Made by a program: the position numbers and the translations under genes | Assembly: GCA_031277855.1 (NCBI GenBank) | Contig: JAITLO010000045.1 | Span: forward strand, 1 to 64,000 | Source: Acidovorax sp. | GTDB taxonomy: Bacteria; Pseudomonadota; Gammaproteobacteria; Burkholderiales; Burkholderiaceae_C | Direction of reading: 5' to 3' | DNA: 64,000 nucleotides | Notes under the pieces: generated by a model | What the model was told of the DNA's origin: nothing | Database searches by the model: none | Seen by the model: only the letters and a program-made list of their open reading frames with translations | In this document: positions 48,901 to 56,770 of the stretch, one piece after another | How the letters are laid out: every line of letters starts with the position of its first letter | Position numbering within the stretch: the stretch's first letter is position 1

Positions 48901-51102
48901 TATGGCGAGCATCTGAACGCCACCTTGGGTACAAAACCCTATGTGTACGCCCTGGCATCGGGCAGCCTGCCTGCAGGCCTGAGTCTGTCCAATGCCGGCA
49001 TGCTCAGCGGCATACCCACCACCAGCGATGTTTTCGATTTCACGGCGCAAGCCACCGATGCCTACGGCGCCATCGGAACGCAGCGTTACAGCGTGAGCAT
49101 TGCCATCCAGGCGCCCATTGCAGGTGCAGTCAAAGCCACGGTGGCCGCCAACAGCCAAGACAACCCTGTGGCGTTGAATCTGTCGGGCGGTGCTGCGGCC
49201 AGCCTGGCCGTGACGCAGCAGGCCGTGCATGGCATGGCCGTGGTCAACGGCAATGCGCTGAGCTACACGCCTACGGCGGGCTACTCGGGGCAGGACTCTT
49301 TCACCTATACCGCATCCAATGCCAGCGGTGCCTCATCGGCCCTGGTGACTATCACGGTGACCGGACCCGTGCTCCAGATCAGCCCTGCTGCGGGACCCTT
49401 GCCGGAGGCCACCGAAGGCAAGGCCTATAGCCTGAGTCTGTCTGCCAGCGGAGGCTCGCCGCCCTACAGCTATGCGTTGAGCAGCGGGGCCTTGCCTGCG
49501 GGATTGACGCTGTCCACCAGTGGCTTGATGGCAGGGACACCTGCAGCGGGTGCTGCGGGACGCTTCAGCTTCAGCATAGGGGTGAAAGATGTGTATGAGG
49601 GCCTGGGTCAGGCGAGCTACACGCTGGCCGTGGGCCAGATGTTGCCCGTAGCGCCATCGCTGAGCGTGACCCTGGCCCCGGAAGGCACTGTGGAGCTGGA
49701 TGTGAGCTCCGGTGCGACAGGGGCGCCTTTCACCGCCGCCACGGTGCAGTCCCTGACACCCGCCAACGCGGGCCAAGCATCGATACGCATCGGCCCATCT
49801 GCCCAGGCGAGCCAGGGGCCAAGCTATCTGCTGCGCTTTACCAGCGGCCGCGGCTTCAGCGGGGCGGCCGTGGTGGTCTATACCTTGAGCAATACCGCAG
49901 GCACTTCGGCGCCGGCACAGATCCGTATCCAGGTGCTGGCGCGCAGCGACCCCAGCAAAGACGCCGAAGTGGCCGGTACGGTGGCAGCCCAGACCCAAAG
50001 TGCCAGCCGTTTTGCCAGCGCCCAGATCTCCAATGTCGCCACGCGGCTGGAGAGCCTGCATGCCGATGGCTGGGGGCGCTCGGATTTTGGGCTGCGCCTG
50101 AACACCGGGAGCCAGGCCGCATCCAGCCAAGCCATGCCCGACGCCTTTCCCTTGGCCGGCTACCAGGCAACGCCGCACCCCAGCCAGCACGGCTATGGCC
50201 TGTATGCCAGCCAGCCCAATTTGCCGGACCTGCCCGCCAGCAGCCAGACTGCTGCGGCTGCCAGGCAGGAGCTGGCGTTCTGGGTGGGCGGTTCATTGGA
50301 ATATGGCCGCCAATATGTGCGTGACGTGGAGACGGAATACCGCTTCACCAGCAGCGGCATCAGCGCAGGAGGGGATTGGCGCGTCAACGATTTGTTCACG
50401 CTGGGTCTGGGCTTTGGCCTGGGCCGTGACAGCGCACTCATTGGTGTGAATGGCAGCAAAAACGTGGCCAACAGCCAAAGCATGGTGTTGTATGGCAGCC
50501 TGCGCCCGGCCAAGCAGGTGTTTGTCGATGGTTTGCTGGGCTATGGCCGTTTGCGCTTTGACTCCACCCGCTACATCACGGACGGCAGCGGTCTGGCCGT
50601 GGGCACGCGCACCGGCCGCCAGATGTTTGCGGCCCTGGTGGGCGGTATGGAGTTTCGTGAAGCTGGCTGGATGTGGTCGCCCTATCTGCGGCTGGAGCTC
50701 AGCCGGAGCACGCTGGACAGCTACAGTGAATCCGCCCCAGGCCTGGCCGCGCTGACCTATTTTCCCCAGCAGGCAAGTGCCTTGAGCGGCGTGCTGGGTG
50801 TGCGTGCGGAAGGGGTTTATGCGCTGGGGACGGTCAAGCTGGCGCCCAAGCTCAGGCTGGAATACACCCACAGCCTGCAGCGCACCGGCGAGGCCCAATT
50901 CGCCTATGCCGATCTGGCCGATCTGGGGCCTGCCTATAGCCTGGCGGCCAGCAGTACCCGGTCCGGCAATTGGACCTTGGGCCTGGGGCTGCGCATACGT
51001 TGGCGCAGTGGGGTGGAGCTGTCAGTAGACCTCAATTCCAGCATCGATATCCATAGCAACCGCAGCCAGGGCCTGTCCCTGGGTCTGCGCGTACCGTTTT
51101 AA
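42994..51102 (+). CDS. Giant modular autotransporter adhesin (Ig/cadherin-like and He_PIG repeats)
   Basis: A 2702-residue surface protein. A long signal peptide (about 1-41, hydrophobic CAVVFSLALWLW) leads to three cadherin/Ig-like (Big_9-type) domains, then eleven tandem modules of about 174 residues, each a Big_9-like domain (SYTPTAGYSGADAFTYTASN) plus a putative-Ig (He_PIG) domain (GTAPYSYTLSAGSLPAGLSLS..GLLSGTP). A last Ig-like domain, a linker and a 280-residue beta-barrel ending in GLRVPF follow, as in type Va autotransporters. The ATG at 42994 is chosen over an upstream TTG. It would project a long rod from the outer membrane for adhesion or biofilm. The ligand is unknown. Confidence 0.92.
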   Translation: MSRRLYPTPRARSRWVGLLSARWCAVVFSLALWLWCEHSEAAVPVANPISIAVARNSSETAISPNVAGSFTSVDIAGLAVNGTARVGTDKLIYYTPAYNYVGTDTFSYTVSNADGTSAPAMVTVTVNPSPPVAVDSSSTVAANSTANVMALALSGGEASSLNILSTTTHGTLVVTGATATYTPAADYYGADAFSYTAVNAGGVSLAAKVSITVNPPPPIANDVYAYASGVLPVTILPNVTGVFRSVVRVLYPSHGTVWTTQSTSFSYLIEVGYSGTDFFTYTATNAGGTSAPATVYINVDPAVPMASSSSVSVAANSSANALALSLKGGVATSVAMVSQPSHGTVTTSGASINYTPTAGYSGVDALSYTASNASGTSSAATVSITVTAPTLSLSPSSLAGGQVGTAYSQDLSASLGTAPYSYTVSAGSLPAGLSLSPEGLLSGTPTADGSFGFTVKATDSYGATGTQSYVLVINIPAPAAAAVSLKVAANSSAKSVALNLSGGAASSVAIATQPSHGTATVNGMDISYMPTPGYSGVDTFTYTASNDSGTSSPATVSITVTAPTLGIGPDSLDGGQVGLVYSQALSASLGTAPYSYTLSAGSLPQGLSLNTTGLLSGTPMASGSFSFTVQTKDSYGATGIRSYTLDIAIEAPVAGDASATVAANSSANAVTLNLSGGAASSVAVVTKPGHGAVTVSGMGIIYTPTVGYSGADSLTYTASNVSGTSAAATVRITVTAPTLGISPTSLAGGMVGASYRQVLSASLGTAPYTYAVNAGSLPGDLSLSEAGVLGGTPTASGSFSFTVQATDSYGATGTRSYALDIAIQVPVAGDTSATVAANSSANAVTLNLSGGAASSVAVVTKPHHGTATVSGMDISYTPVAGYSGADAFTYMASNGSGSSAAAAVTMTVIAPVLSITPWSLEAGTVNTAYSQTLAAGLGTAPYRYALSAGTLPGGLSLSEAGVLSGTPMASGSFSFTVHATDSYGATGTRSYTLDIAIQAPVAGDASATVAANSSAKSVALNLRGGPASSVAVVSQPSHGTAVVSGTDIRYMPTAGYSGADAFTYTASNTSGTSSAATVSITVTPATLSIKPADLEAGKVGAVYSQEFHVSLGTAPYTYSLTAGSLPSGMALGSISGTPTESGTFSFTVQATDVYGATGSQSYSLSIVLPLPEASDSSQSVMANSDATQISLSLSGGAADSVAVVQQPAHGTAAASGTSISYTPTAGYSGADAFTYTASNTSGTSAAATVSVSVLAPTLTIKPSSLDAGMVGTAYSASLSASLGTAPYHYVVASGSLPGGLSLGGDGTLAGTPMSSGNFSFSILASDVYGATGTQSYVLFITPLPVPVATASSFTVSANSKDNQAALNIMGTADSVTVASQATHGMATASGASISYTPTAGYSGADAFTYTASNTSGTSAAAMVSVTVTAPILMLRPSTLITGMVGSVYKETLSALDGTAPYAYVLSSGNLPGGLSLGSDGVLAGTPTASGNFGFSVQARDAYGATGTQSYVVSIAALPLPVATASSFTVLANSKDNQVALSITGMTDSVAVASQAAHGMATASGASISYTPTAGYSGADAFTYTATNISGTSAAATVGVTVTAPTLMLRPSTLITGMVGAVYKETLTALQGTAPYAYVLSSGNLPEGLSLGGDGVLTGTPTVSGNFDFSIQARDAYGATGAQSYALFIAPLPAPVANASNLTVLANSKDNQVALSITGTAASVAVASQASHGMAMASGASISYTPTAGYSGADAFSYTASNLSGTSAAATVSVSVLTPVLRIASSLPAGTVGTAYSYSLSASLGTEPYTYTLASGSLPAGIGLSGGGALTGTPTVSGSFNFTIQARDVYAATGTQSYGLFIAPLPVPEASSSAITVQANSSDNLVTLPLAGGEAASVAVASQAAHGTATASGTTIRYTPTAGYSGADAFAYTASNSSGTSAAATVTVTVSPPTLRISPGTLPPGMVGTAYGEHLNATLGTKPYVYALASGSLPAGLSLSNAGMLSGIPTTSDVFDFTAQATDAYGAIGTQRYSVSIAIQAPIAGAVKATVAANSQDNPVALNLSGGAAASLAVTQQAVHGMAVVNGNALSYTPTAGYSGQDSFTYTASNASGASSALVTITVTGPVLQISPAAGPLPEATEGKAYSLSLSASGGSPPYSYALSSGALPAGLTLSTSGLMAGTPAAGAAGRFSFSIGVKDVYEGLGQASYTLAVGQMLPVAPSLSVTLAPEGTVELDVSSGATGAPFTAATVQSLTPANAGQASIRIGPSAQASQGPSYLLRFTSGRGFSGAAVVVYTLSNTAGTSAPAQIRIQVLARSDPSKDAEVAGTVAAQTQSASRFASAQISNVATRLESLHADGWGRSDFGLRLNTGSQAASSQAMPDAFPLAGYQATPHPSQHGYGLYASQPNLPDLPASSQTAAAARQELAFWVGGSLEYGRQYVRDVETEYRFTSSGISAGGDWRVNDLFTLGLGFGLGRDSALIGVNGSKNVANSQSMVLYGSLRPAKQVFVDGLLGYGRLRFDSTRYITDGSGLAVGTRTGRQMFAALVGGMEFREAGWMWSPYLRLELSRSTLDSYSESAPGLAALTYFPQQASALSGVLGVRAEGVYALGTVKLAPKLRLEYTHSLQRTGEAQFAYADLADLGPAYSLAASSTRSGNWTLGLGLRIRWRSGVELSVDLNSSIDIHSNRSQGLSLGLRVPF
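43903..49640 (+). repeat. Tandem array of eleven 522-bp coding modules
   Basis: The He_PIG halves begin at 44155, 44677, 45199, 45721, 46243, 46756, 47278, 47800, 48322, 48844 and 49363: spacings 522 (x4), 513, 522 (x4), 519. Neighbouring units are near-identical over long runs (for example around 46645, 47167, 47689 and 48211), so recent duplication or gene conversion is likely. All changes keep the frame. Confidence 0.93.
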
Positions 51103-51298
51103 GCAGAGATAGCGCGGCCCTGTGTTCTGCGTTGGAGATGGGTTCAGCGAATTTTTGGTGCAGGACACTAGGGATAGCACCCAGGGAGGCATTGCGCTGG
51201 ACTTCTATAGTCTCAATGTCGTTTATTTATTTTCTTGGCGACATTTTCAATTTGCGCACCGCGGTGCCACCAACTTTGCCTGAGAGACAGAGAGCAGC

Positions 51299-52282
51299 AT
51301 GGGATTCACTTTTCGTACAACGGCATGGGCCATGGTGGCCGCCGTCGCAAGCTGGAGCAGCATGGGCGCCGCGCAAGCGCAGGACGCGGCGGCGAACTGG
51401 CCGAGCAAACCCATCAAGCTGACCGTGCCCTATACCCCGGGCGGCTCGACCGACATCGTCAGCCGTACCGTGTTGGATGCTGTCAGCAAAAAGCTGGGCC
51501 AGCCGGTGATTGTGGAAAACCGCCCCGGTGCCAACAGCACCATAGGCGTGACCCAGACGGCCCGCGCGCCGGCCGATGGCTACAACTTTGTCAGCGTGCT
51601 GGCGGCCTATACGGTGAATATGTCGCTGTACAAAAAGCTGGCCTACAAGCCTGGCGACTTTGTGGCCGTCAGCCACATGGCCGATCTGCCCATGTTTTTG
51701 TTCGCGGCCAACAAGCTGCCGGTGAAGAACGCCAAGGAGCTGGCCGAATACGGCAAGACGCACCCGCTGAACTACGCCTCCAGCGGCACCGGCGCCAGCG
51801 CCCACATGATTGGTGCGCGCTTTGCCCAGGAGAACGGGCTGAACGCCCAGCATGTGCCCTACAACGGCAGCGCCCCCATCCTGTCTGACCTGATGTCGGG
51901 CCAGGTGGACCTGTTGTTCGACCCGGCCCTGGTGCCCATGCCCCATGCCAAGAATGGCAAGATCAAGGTGCTGGCCGTGGCCTCGGAAAAACGCTGGCCC
52001 GGCGAGCCAAATGTGCCCACCATGCAGGAGTCGGGCTTCCCCGGTTTTGTGATGAACTCCTGGGTGGGCCTGCTGGCCCCCAAGGGCACGCCCCAACCCA
52101 TTGTGGACAAGCTGTCCAAGACCATTGCCGAGGCCGTGCAGTCACCCGAAGTCAAGGACAAGCTGACGCAGCTGGGCTTTGGCGCCATTGGTAGCACGCC
52201 GGCGCAGTTTCAGGCCTTGATCGACAAGGACACGGCCATGTACCGCCAAATCATCGAAACCGCGAAGGTGAGTATCGATTGA
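51299..52282 (+). CDS. Bug-family (tripartite tricarboxylate transporter) substrate-binding protein
   Basis: A 327-residue periplasmic binding protein. A signal peptide is cleaved near AQA^QDA (about residue 28). The Bug signature PSKPIKLTVPYTPGGSTDIVSR, then GQPVIVENRPGANSTIGV and GYNF, shape the carboxylate-binding cleft. Solitary Bug proteins without membrane partners are common in Burkholderiales, and no TctA/TctB homologue is nearby. The start has a GAGAGC site. It probably captures a carboxylate or other small acid. Confidence 0.93.
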   Translation: MGFTFRTTAWAMVAAVASWSSMGAAQAQDAAANWPSKPIKLTVPYTPGGSTDIVSRTVLDAVSKKLGQPVIVENRPGANSTIGVTQTARAPADGYNFVSVLAAYTVNMSLYKKLAYKPGDFVAVSHMADLPMFLFAANKLPVKNAKELAEYGKTHPLNYASSGTGASAHMIGARFAQENGLNAQHVPYNGSAPILSDLMSGQVDLLFDPALVPMPHAKNGKIKVLAVASEKRWPGEPNVPTMQESGFPGFVMNSWVGLLAPKGTPQPIVDKLSKTIAEAVQSPEVKDKLTQLGFGAIGSTPAQFQALIDKDTAMYRQIIETAKVSID

Positions 52283-52378
52283 CACCCCCCTGAGTCGCCT
52301 GCGGCGCCTTCCCCCCGCTCTTCGCTCGCTGCGCTCGCGGGCAGGGGGACGCTGCCAGCGCGGCGGGGCGGCCCTTGC
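52283..52378. repeat. GC-rich palindromic repeat, left copy of an inverted pair
   Basis: It begins CACCCCCCTGAGTCGCC, has the core CGCCTTCCCCC, a variable hairpin, then GGGGGACG, and ends GGGGCGGCCCTTGC. The same blocks occur in reverse orientation at 53504-53589. It starts immediately after the TGA of the Bug gene. Confidence 0.75.
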
Positions 52379-52414
52379 GCGGCAGCCCTGGTATGGGCTT
52401 GCGCCAGTTTTATC

Positions 52415-52510
52415 GGCTCAGGGCCTGGCGCTTTGCCTGAAGCGCTGTCTGTCCGTTGTGGGGTGATAGCCAAGGCCCGCTGCGCTGCGTAGGCCCGCTC
52501 CGGCAGGCAT
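52415..52510 (+). repeat. Dispersed structured intergenic repeat, copy 3 (truncated)
   Basis: CCTGAAGCGCTGTCTG, then CCGTTGTGGGG and TAGGCCCGCTC..GCAGGCATA match the 3' half and tail of the copy at 28372-28528. The 5' half is replaced by a shorter hairpin, GCGCTT with AAGCGC. No gene is present in the 357-bp interval 52283-52639, which holds two repeats and a terminator. Confidence 0.7.
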
Positions 52511-52517
52511 ATCCGCA

Positions 52518-52556
52518 CTAAAAAAGCCCGTTCTCTTTGCGAGGGCGGGCTTTTAT
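52518..52556. terminator. Bidirectional terminator between convergent genes
   Basis: AAAAAAGCCCG at 52520-52530 and CGGGCTTTTAT downstream form an AAGCCCG/CGGGCTT stem with T-runs on both strands. It serves the Bug gene (plus) and the HAD phosphatase gene (minus). Confidence 0.8.
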
Positions 52557-52639
52557 TTGGATAGTGCCTTTAGCGCTTAGGCGCTTGGTTTCTGATGGTT
52601 TTTGCTTTGAAACCGGCTGTGCAATTGCGCTAGCTGCTC

Positions 52640-53440
52640 TTATTTTTGTGCAGCCAGAATATGCTCGGCCAGCTGCACAAAGCCATCGCCGCGCTCGGCC
52701 TGGGTGGCGTAGCGGGGCAGGTGCTGCAGCTGAGGCACAAAGCGGGCGATATTCGCCACGCCCACCGACAGCGGCACGGACTGGAACATCAGCTGGTCAT
52801 TGGTGGAGTCGCCGATGTAAATCCAGCGGTCCAGCGTGGCGTCGAGATCGAGGTCGAACAGCTGGCGCACGATCCAGCGCGCACCTTCGAGCTTGTTGTG
52901 TCCGCCAAACCAGCCGTTGATGTGGATGGAGCTGACGGTGGCATTCATGCCGGCGGCTTGCATGATGGCCACGCAGGCATCGATCTGGGCCTGGGGCAGC
53001 TGGGTAAATTCGCTGTGGTCCACGGCGATATCGCATTCGCGGCCATGGGAGTCGGTGGCGCGCAGAGCGCCGGGCACCTGGGCCTCGACCTGGGCCAGAA
53101 CCTCTTGCATGCGTGCAAAGTTGTGGGTGCGTTCGGCCTCGCCCTGCTGGTAGAGCTTGTCCAGTCCGCCTGCGGCATTGCGCTTCAGCGCCACGGCGCC
53201 GTTCTCGGCCACGATGGCATCCACCGGCCAGGCCGCAGCAAACGGTACGCTCCAGCCCACGGGGCGGCCGGTAATGGGCACCACCTTCAGGCCGGCATCT
53301 TTCAGGCGGGCCATGGCGGCCACCACATGGGCCGGCACCTCGCCCTCGGTGGTCAGCGTGTCATCGATATCGGTCAACACGCCCAACAGGCCGGCAGGAA
53401 CCGGCAACTCGGACAAGGGGCGCAAAAACGCATTACTCAC
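52640..53440 (-). CDS. HAD-IIB phosphatase (sucrose-/mannosyl-phosphate phosphatase-like)
   Basis: A 266-residue HAD subfamily IIB hydrolase. Motif I is LTDIDDTLT (Asp24, Asp26), motif II is PITGRPVGW, the cap follows with VDAIVAENGAVAL, and motif IV is GDSTNDQLMF. The family dephosphorylates sugar phosphates such as mannosyl-3-phosphoglycerate or trehalose/sucrose phosphate; the synthase partner is not in the window, so the substrate is open. The gene is bracketed by an inverted repeat pair and a terminator. Confidence 0.88.
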   Translation of the reverse strand: MSNAFLRPLSELPVPAGLLGVLTDIDDTLTTEGEVPAHVVAAMARLKDAGLKVVPITGRPVGWSVPFAAAWPVDAIVAENGAVALKRNAAGGLDKLYQQGEAERTHNFARMQEVLAQVEAQVPGALRATDSHGRECDIAVDHSEFTQLPQAQIDACVAIMQAAGMNATVSSIHINGWFGGHNKLEGARWIVRQLFDLDLDATLDRWIYIGDSTNDQLMFQSVPLSVGVANIARFVPQLQHLPRYATQAERGDGFVQLAEHILAAQK

Positions 53441-53503
53441 AGCAAAACTTTCTCAATCTTGATCCGCGCATAAAACCGGCGCGGCCCAGCTCAGAGACAT
53501 CGA

Positions 53504-53589
53504 GCAAGGGCCGCCCCGCAGCGAGGATATCGTCCCCCTCCGGCGCGAAGCGCCAGAGAGGGGGAAGGCGCGCAGCGCCTCAGGGGGTG
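53504..53589. repeat. GC-rich palindromic repeat, right copy of an inverted pair
   Basis: Reverse-oriented relative of 52283-52378: GCAAGGGCCGCCCC, then CGTCCCCCTC, the hairpin GGCGCGAAGCGCC, GAGGGGGAAGGCG and CAGGGGGTG. It lies between the HAD and prfC genes. Confidence 0.75.
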
Positions 53590-53593
53590 AGGC

Positions 53594-55222
53594 TCAGTTC
53601 GCTGAGCCTAGTGCCAGCCCAGCATGCTCGCGCAGCGGGTGGAAATGGATCTTGGGGAAACGCTCCTGGGCCAGGCGCACGTCATAGGGGCTGGTGCACA
53701 AAAAGGCCAGAGTGTCGGCCGCATCGTGTGCCAGGCGCATGGGGTAGGCGCTTTCAAACTCGCGCAGCTCGGCCGGGGTGTCGGCCGTGATCCAGCGTGC
53801 GCCGGTGTACTGGCAGCCTTCCAGGCGCACATCGCAGTCGTACTCGGTCTTCAGGCGGTGCTGCACCACTTCAAACTGCAGCTGGCCCACAGCGCCGAGT
53901 AGCATATTGCCGCCCACATCGGGCTTGAAGACCTGGATGGCTCCTTCCTCGCCCAGCTGCATCAGGCCTTGCTGCAGCTGCTTGGTGCGCAGCGGGTTTT
54001 TCAGCACCACGGTCATGAACATTTCGGGGGCGAAGAAGGGCAGGCCGGTGAACTGCAGATTGGGACCATCGGTGATGGAGTCACCCAGCTGCACACCACC
54101 GTGGATGGTGAAGCCGATGATGTCGCCGGCATAGGCCTCGTCCACGGCCTCGCGGCGCTGGGACATAAAGGTCACCACGCTGGTGGGGCGCAGCTCCTTG
54201 GCGGTGCGCTGCACCTTCATCTTCATGCCGGGCGTGTATTTGCCGCTGGCCACGCGCACAAAGGCAATGCGGTCGCGGTGGTTGGCGTCCATATTCGCCT
54301 GGACCTTGAACACCACGCCGGCAAAGCCCTTGTCCTCGGGGTGTATGGTTTTTTCTTCGCGGTTGCGGTTGACCTCGGTGAAGGCAATGCGCGGGCCTGG
54401 CGGGGGCGACATATCGACCACGGCGTTCAGCACTTCCATCACACCGAAGTTGTTCACACCGGAGCCAAAGAACACCGGCGTCAGCTTGCCGGCCAAGAAG
54501 GCCTCATGGTCCCATTCGGCCGAGGCGCCCTGGGCCAGCTCCATGGACTCCAGCGCATCGTCAAAGGCCTTGCCAAAGCGGGCACGCAGCTTGTCGGTCT
54601 CGGTCAGCGGAATGATTTCAAAGTCTTCGGGGCGTTTTTCGCTGCCTGCGGCAAACACCGTCATGGTTTGCGTTTGCAGATTGATGATGCCGCCAAAGCT
54701 CTTGCCCTGGCCCACGGGCCAGGTGATGGGGCAGCAGGGCATGCCCAGCTCGCGCTCCACTTCGTCCATGATGTCCAGCGGGTCGCGCACTTCACGGTCG
54801 AACTTGTTGATGAAGGAGATGATGGGGGTGTTGCGCTGGCGGCAGACCTCGATCAGGCGGCGGGTCTGGGCTTCCACACCGTTGGCCGCGTCGATCACCA
54901 TCAGCGCCGAGTCCACGGCCGTCAGCACACGGTAGGTGTCTTCCGAGAAGTCCTTGTGGCCGGGAGTGTCGAGCAGATTGATGACATGGTCGCGATAGCT
55001 CATCTGCATCACCGAAGATGCCACGGAGATGCCGCGCTGCTTTTCGATCTCCATCCAGTCGGAGGTGGCATGGCGCGAGGCCTTGCGGCCCTTGACGGCA
55101 CCGGCAATCTGGATGGCGCCCGAGAACAGCAGCAGCTTTTCGGTCAGCGTGGTCTTACCCGCGTCCGGGTGGGAAATGATGGCGAACGTACGACGGCGCC
55201 GGGTTTCGGGTGCGTATGACAC
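53594..55222 (-). CDS. prfC: Peptide chain release factor 3
   Basis: A 542-residue translational GTPase that recycles RF1/RF2 after termination. The G1 loop HPDAGKTT is at 18-25, G3 is DTPGHKDF and G4 is NKFDRE; domains II and III follow, with GVVFKVQANMD and GAVGQLQFEVVQHRL. The GTG at 55222 is chosen because betaproteobacterial RF3 begins SYAPETRRRRTFAIISHPDAG; a frame opened at 55390 would add 56 unrelated residues. No strong Shine-Dalgarno precedes the GTG. It is monocistronic. Confidence 0.96.
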   Translation of the reverse strand: MSYAPETRRRRTFAIISHPDAGKTTLTEKLLLFSGAIQIAGAVKGRKASRHATSDWMEIEKQRGISVASSVMQMSYRDHVINLLDTPGHKDFSEDTYRVLTAVDSALMVIDAANGVEAQTRRLIEVCRQRNTPIISFINKFDREVRDPLDIMDEVERELGMPCCPITWPVGQGKSFGGIINLQTQTMTVFAAGSEKRPEDFEIIPLTETDKLRARFGKAFDDALESMELAQGASAEWDHEAFLAGKLTPVFFGSGVNNFGVMEVLNAVVDMSPPPGPRIAFTEVNRNREEKTIHPEDKGFAGVVFKVQANMDANHRDRIAFVRVASGKYTPGMKMKVQRTAKELRPTSVVTFMSQRREAVDEAYAGDIIGFTIHGGVQLGDSITDGPNLQFTGLPFFAPEMFMTVVLKNPLRTKQLQQGLMQLGEEGAIQVFKPDVGGNMLLGAVGQLQFEVVQHRLKTEYDCDVRLEGCQYTGARWITADTPAELREFESAYPMRLAHDAADTLAFLCTSPYDVRLAQERFPKIHFHPLREHAGLALGSAN

Positions 55223-55447
55223 GGTATGGAATGCGCTGTTGTGGCCGGGTGGCCAGCCAAAAGAAAAAAGCGGCCGAGAGCCTGCCGGAGAGGCAGAGGG
55301 CCTGAAAGGCCGGCATTTTAACTTTGGTGGCCTGCGTGTGGTGGGCAAGGGGCATGTGCCACCACCATGGGCTGCTGCAATGCGCGACAAGTTGGCTGTC
55401 CGAAGCGGGTGCTCCGGCCGGGCGCAACTGGGCGCAGGGCTTGACAG

Positions 55448-56770
55448 TCAAAGCCGTTGGAGTGCCTGCGCGGTTGTATCCAGCAACAGGTCTGCATGCT
55501 CCTTGCTGAACACCAAGGGAGGGCGCAGCTTGAGCACATTCCCGTGCAGCCCTGTGGCGCTGAGGAGGACATGCTGCTCGCGCAGCAGGTTCACGAGGCG
55601 GTGTGTCTCTTCTTTGGCGGGCAGGCGTTGAAGGCGGTCGCGCACCAGCTCCACACCGATGAACAGGCCGTCGCCACGCACATCACCAATCAGAGGGTGG
55701 TGTTGGCCCAGCTCACGCAGTCCCTGGCGCAGGTAGGCTCCCATATGCGCGGCGTTTTGCTGCAGACCATCTTGCTGTATGACGTCCAGCGTGGCCTGTG
55801 CGGCAGCGCAGGAGACGGGGTTGCCGCCAAAAGTGTTGAAGTAGCGCGCCTCATGACCAAAGCGCTCCAGCACCTCGGGGCGGGCCGCCAGGGCTGCCAC
55901 GGGATGGCCATTGCCCATGGGCTTGCCCATGGTGACGATGTCTGGCACCAGACCATGGCGGGCAAAGCCCCACATGTGCGCGCCCGTGCGGGCAAAACCG
56001 GCTTGCACCTCATCGGCGATGAACAGGCCGCCGGCTTGGCGTATGGCTGCGACGGCGGGGGCCAGAAAGCCGGCAGGGTCGGTATAGACGCCATCGCTGG
56101 AAAAGAGAGTGTCCAGCAGCAAAGCCGCAGGCCGTATGCCATGGCGTTGCAGATCGGCGATGGCATCACATACCTGCTGGGCAAACCAGGAGCCCAGGGT
56201 CGTGGGCTCATGCCGGTAGCTGTCGGGCGCTGGTACGGTGCGCGTGTCTGGGGCCAGAGCAGTGCCCAACGAAGGCGAGACCCCAGCTACCGCCGTGGTG
56301 ACGCCGTGGTAGGCCAGCTGCGTGACGATCACACCGCTGGCTCCCGTATAGGCCCGTGCTACGCGCAAGGCCAGGTCGTTGGCTTCGCTGCCGGTGCAGG
56401 TAAAAACCATTTGCGACAAGGCATCGGGCATGGTGGCCAGCAACTGCTCTGCGTAGTCGACCACACCGTGGTGCACATAGCGTGTATGGGTGTTGAGCGT
56501 GGCTGCCTGCCGGGCAATGGCATCCACCACGCGCGGGTGGCCGTGGCCTATGGAGGCCACGTTGTTATAGGCATCCAGATAGCGCTGTCCGTCTGCGTCA
56601 TACAGCCACACGCCCTCTCCGCGGACGATGTGCAATGGGTGGTCGTAAAAAAGCCGGTAGCCTGGCCCGAGAACACGCTGGCGCCGCAGAATGAGTGCGC
56701 GCTGTGCGTCGGGCATATCCACGGCGCCTTGCGGATCAAAAGCGTTGAGCATGGCGGGGTCTCGGCTCAT
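55448..56770 (-). CDS. Class III PLP enzyme, AGXT2L-like phospho-lyase
   Basis: A 440-residue fold-type I PLP enzyme. The Schiff-base lysine is Lys283 in MGKPMGNGHP, Asp253 (IADEVQAGFARTG) contacts the cofactor ring, and GSEANDLALR binds phosphate. The GKPMGNGHPVAA and GSEANDLALR forms are typical of the AGXT2L branch, which includes ethanolamine-phosphate and 5-phosphohydroxylysine phospho-lyases, rather than GABA or ornithine transaminases. It overlaps the kinase gene upstream by 4 nt (ATGA), the expected order for phosphorylate-then-eliminate chemistry. A standard transaminase is the main alternative. Confidence 0.88.
   Translation of the reverse strand: MSRDPAMLNAFDPQGAVDMPDAQRALILRRQRVLGPGYRLFYDHPLHIVRGEGVWLYDADGQRYLDAYNNVASIGHGHPRVVDAIARQAATLNTHTRYVHHGVVDYAEQLLATMPDALSQMVFTCTGSEANDLALRVARAYTGASGVIVTQLAYHGVTTAVAGVSPSLGTALAPDTRTVPAPDSYRHEPTTLGSWFAQQVCDAIADLQRHGIRPAALLLDTLFSSDGVYTDPAGFLAPAVAAIRQAGGLFIADEVQAGFARTGAHMWGFARHGLVPDIVTMGKPMGNGHPVAALAARPEVLERFGHEARYFNTFGGNPVSCAAAQATLDVIQQDGLQQNAAHMGAYLRQGLRELGQHHPLIGDVRGDGLFIGVELVRDRLQRLPAKEETHRLVNLLREQHVLLSATGLHGNVLKLRPPLVFSKEHADLLLDTTAQALQRL

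Noticed and set aside
43903-49640. Regular tandem repeats as a possible CRISPR array
   Set aside because: The units are 522 bp, in frame and protein-coding, with no short repeat-spacer pattern.
52210-52518. Minus-strand 102-codon frame over the repeats after the Bug gene
   Set aside because: It runs through two intergenic repeats into the end of the Bug gene and has no start signals.
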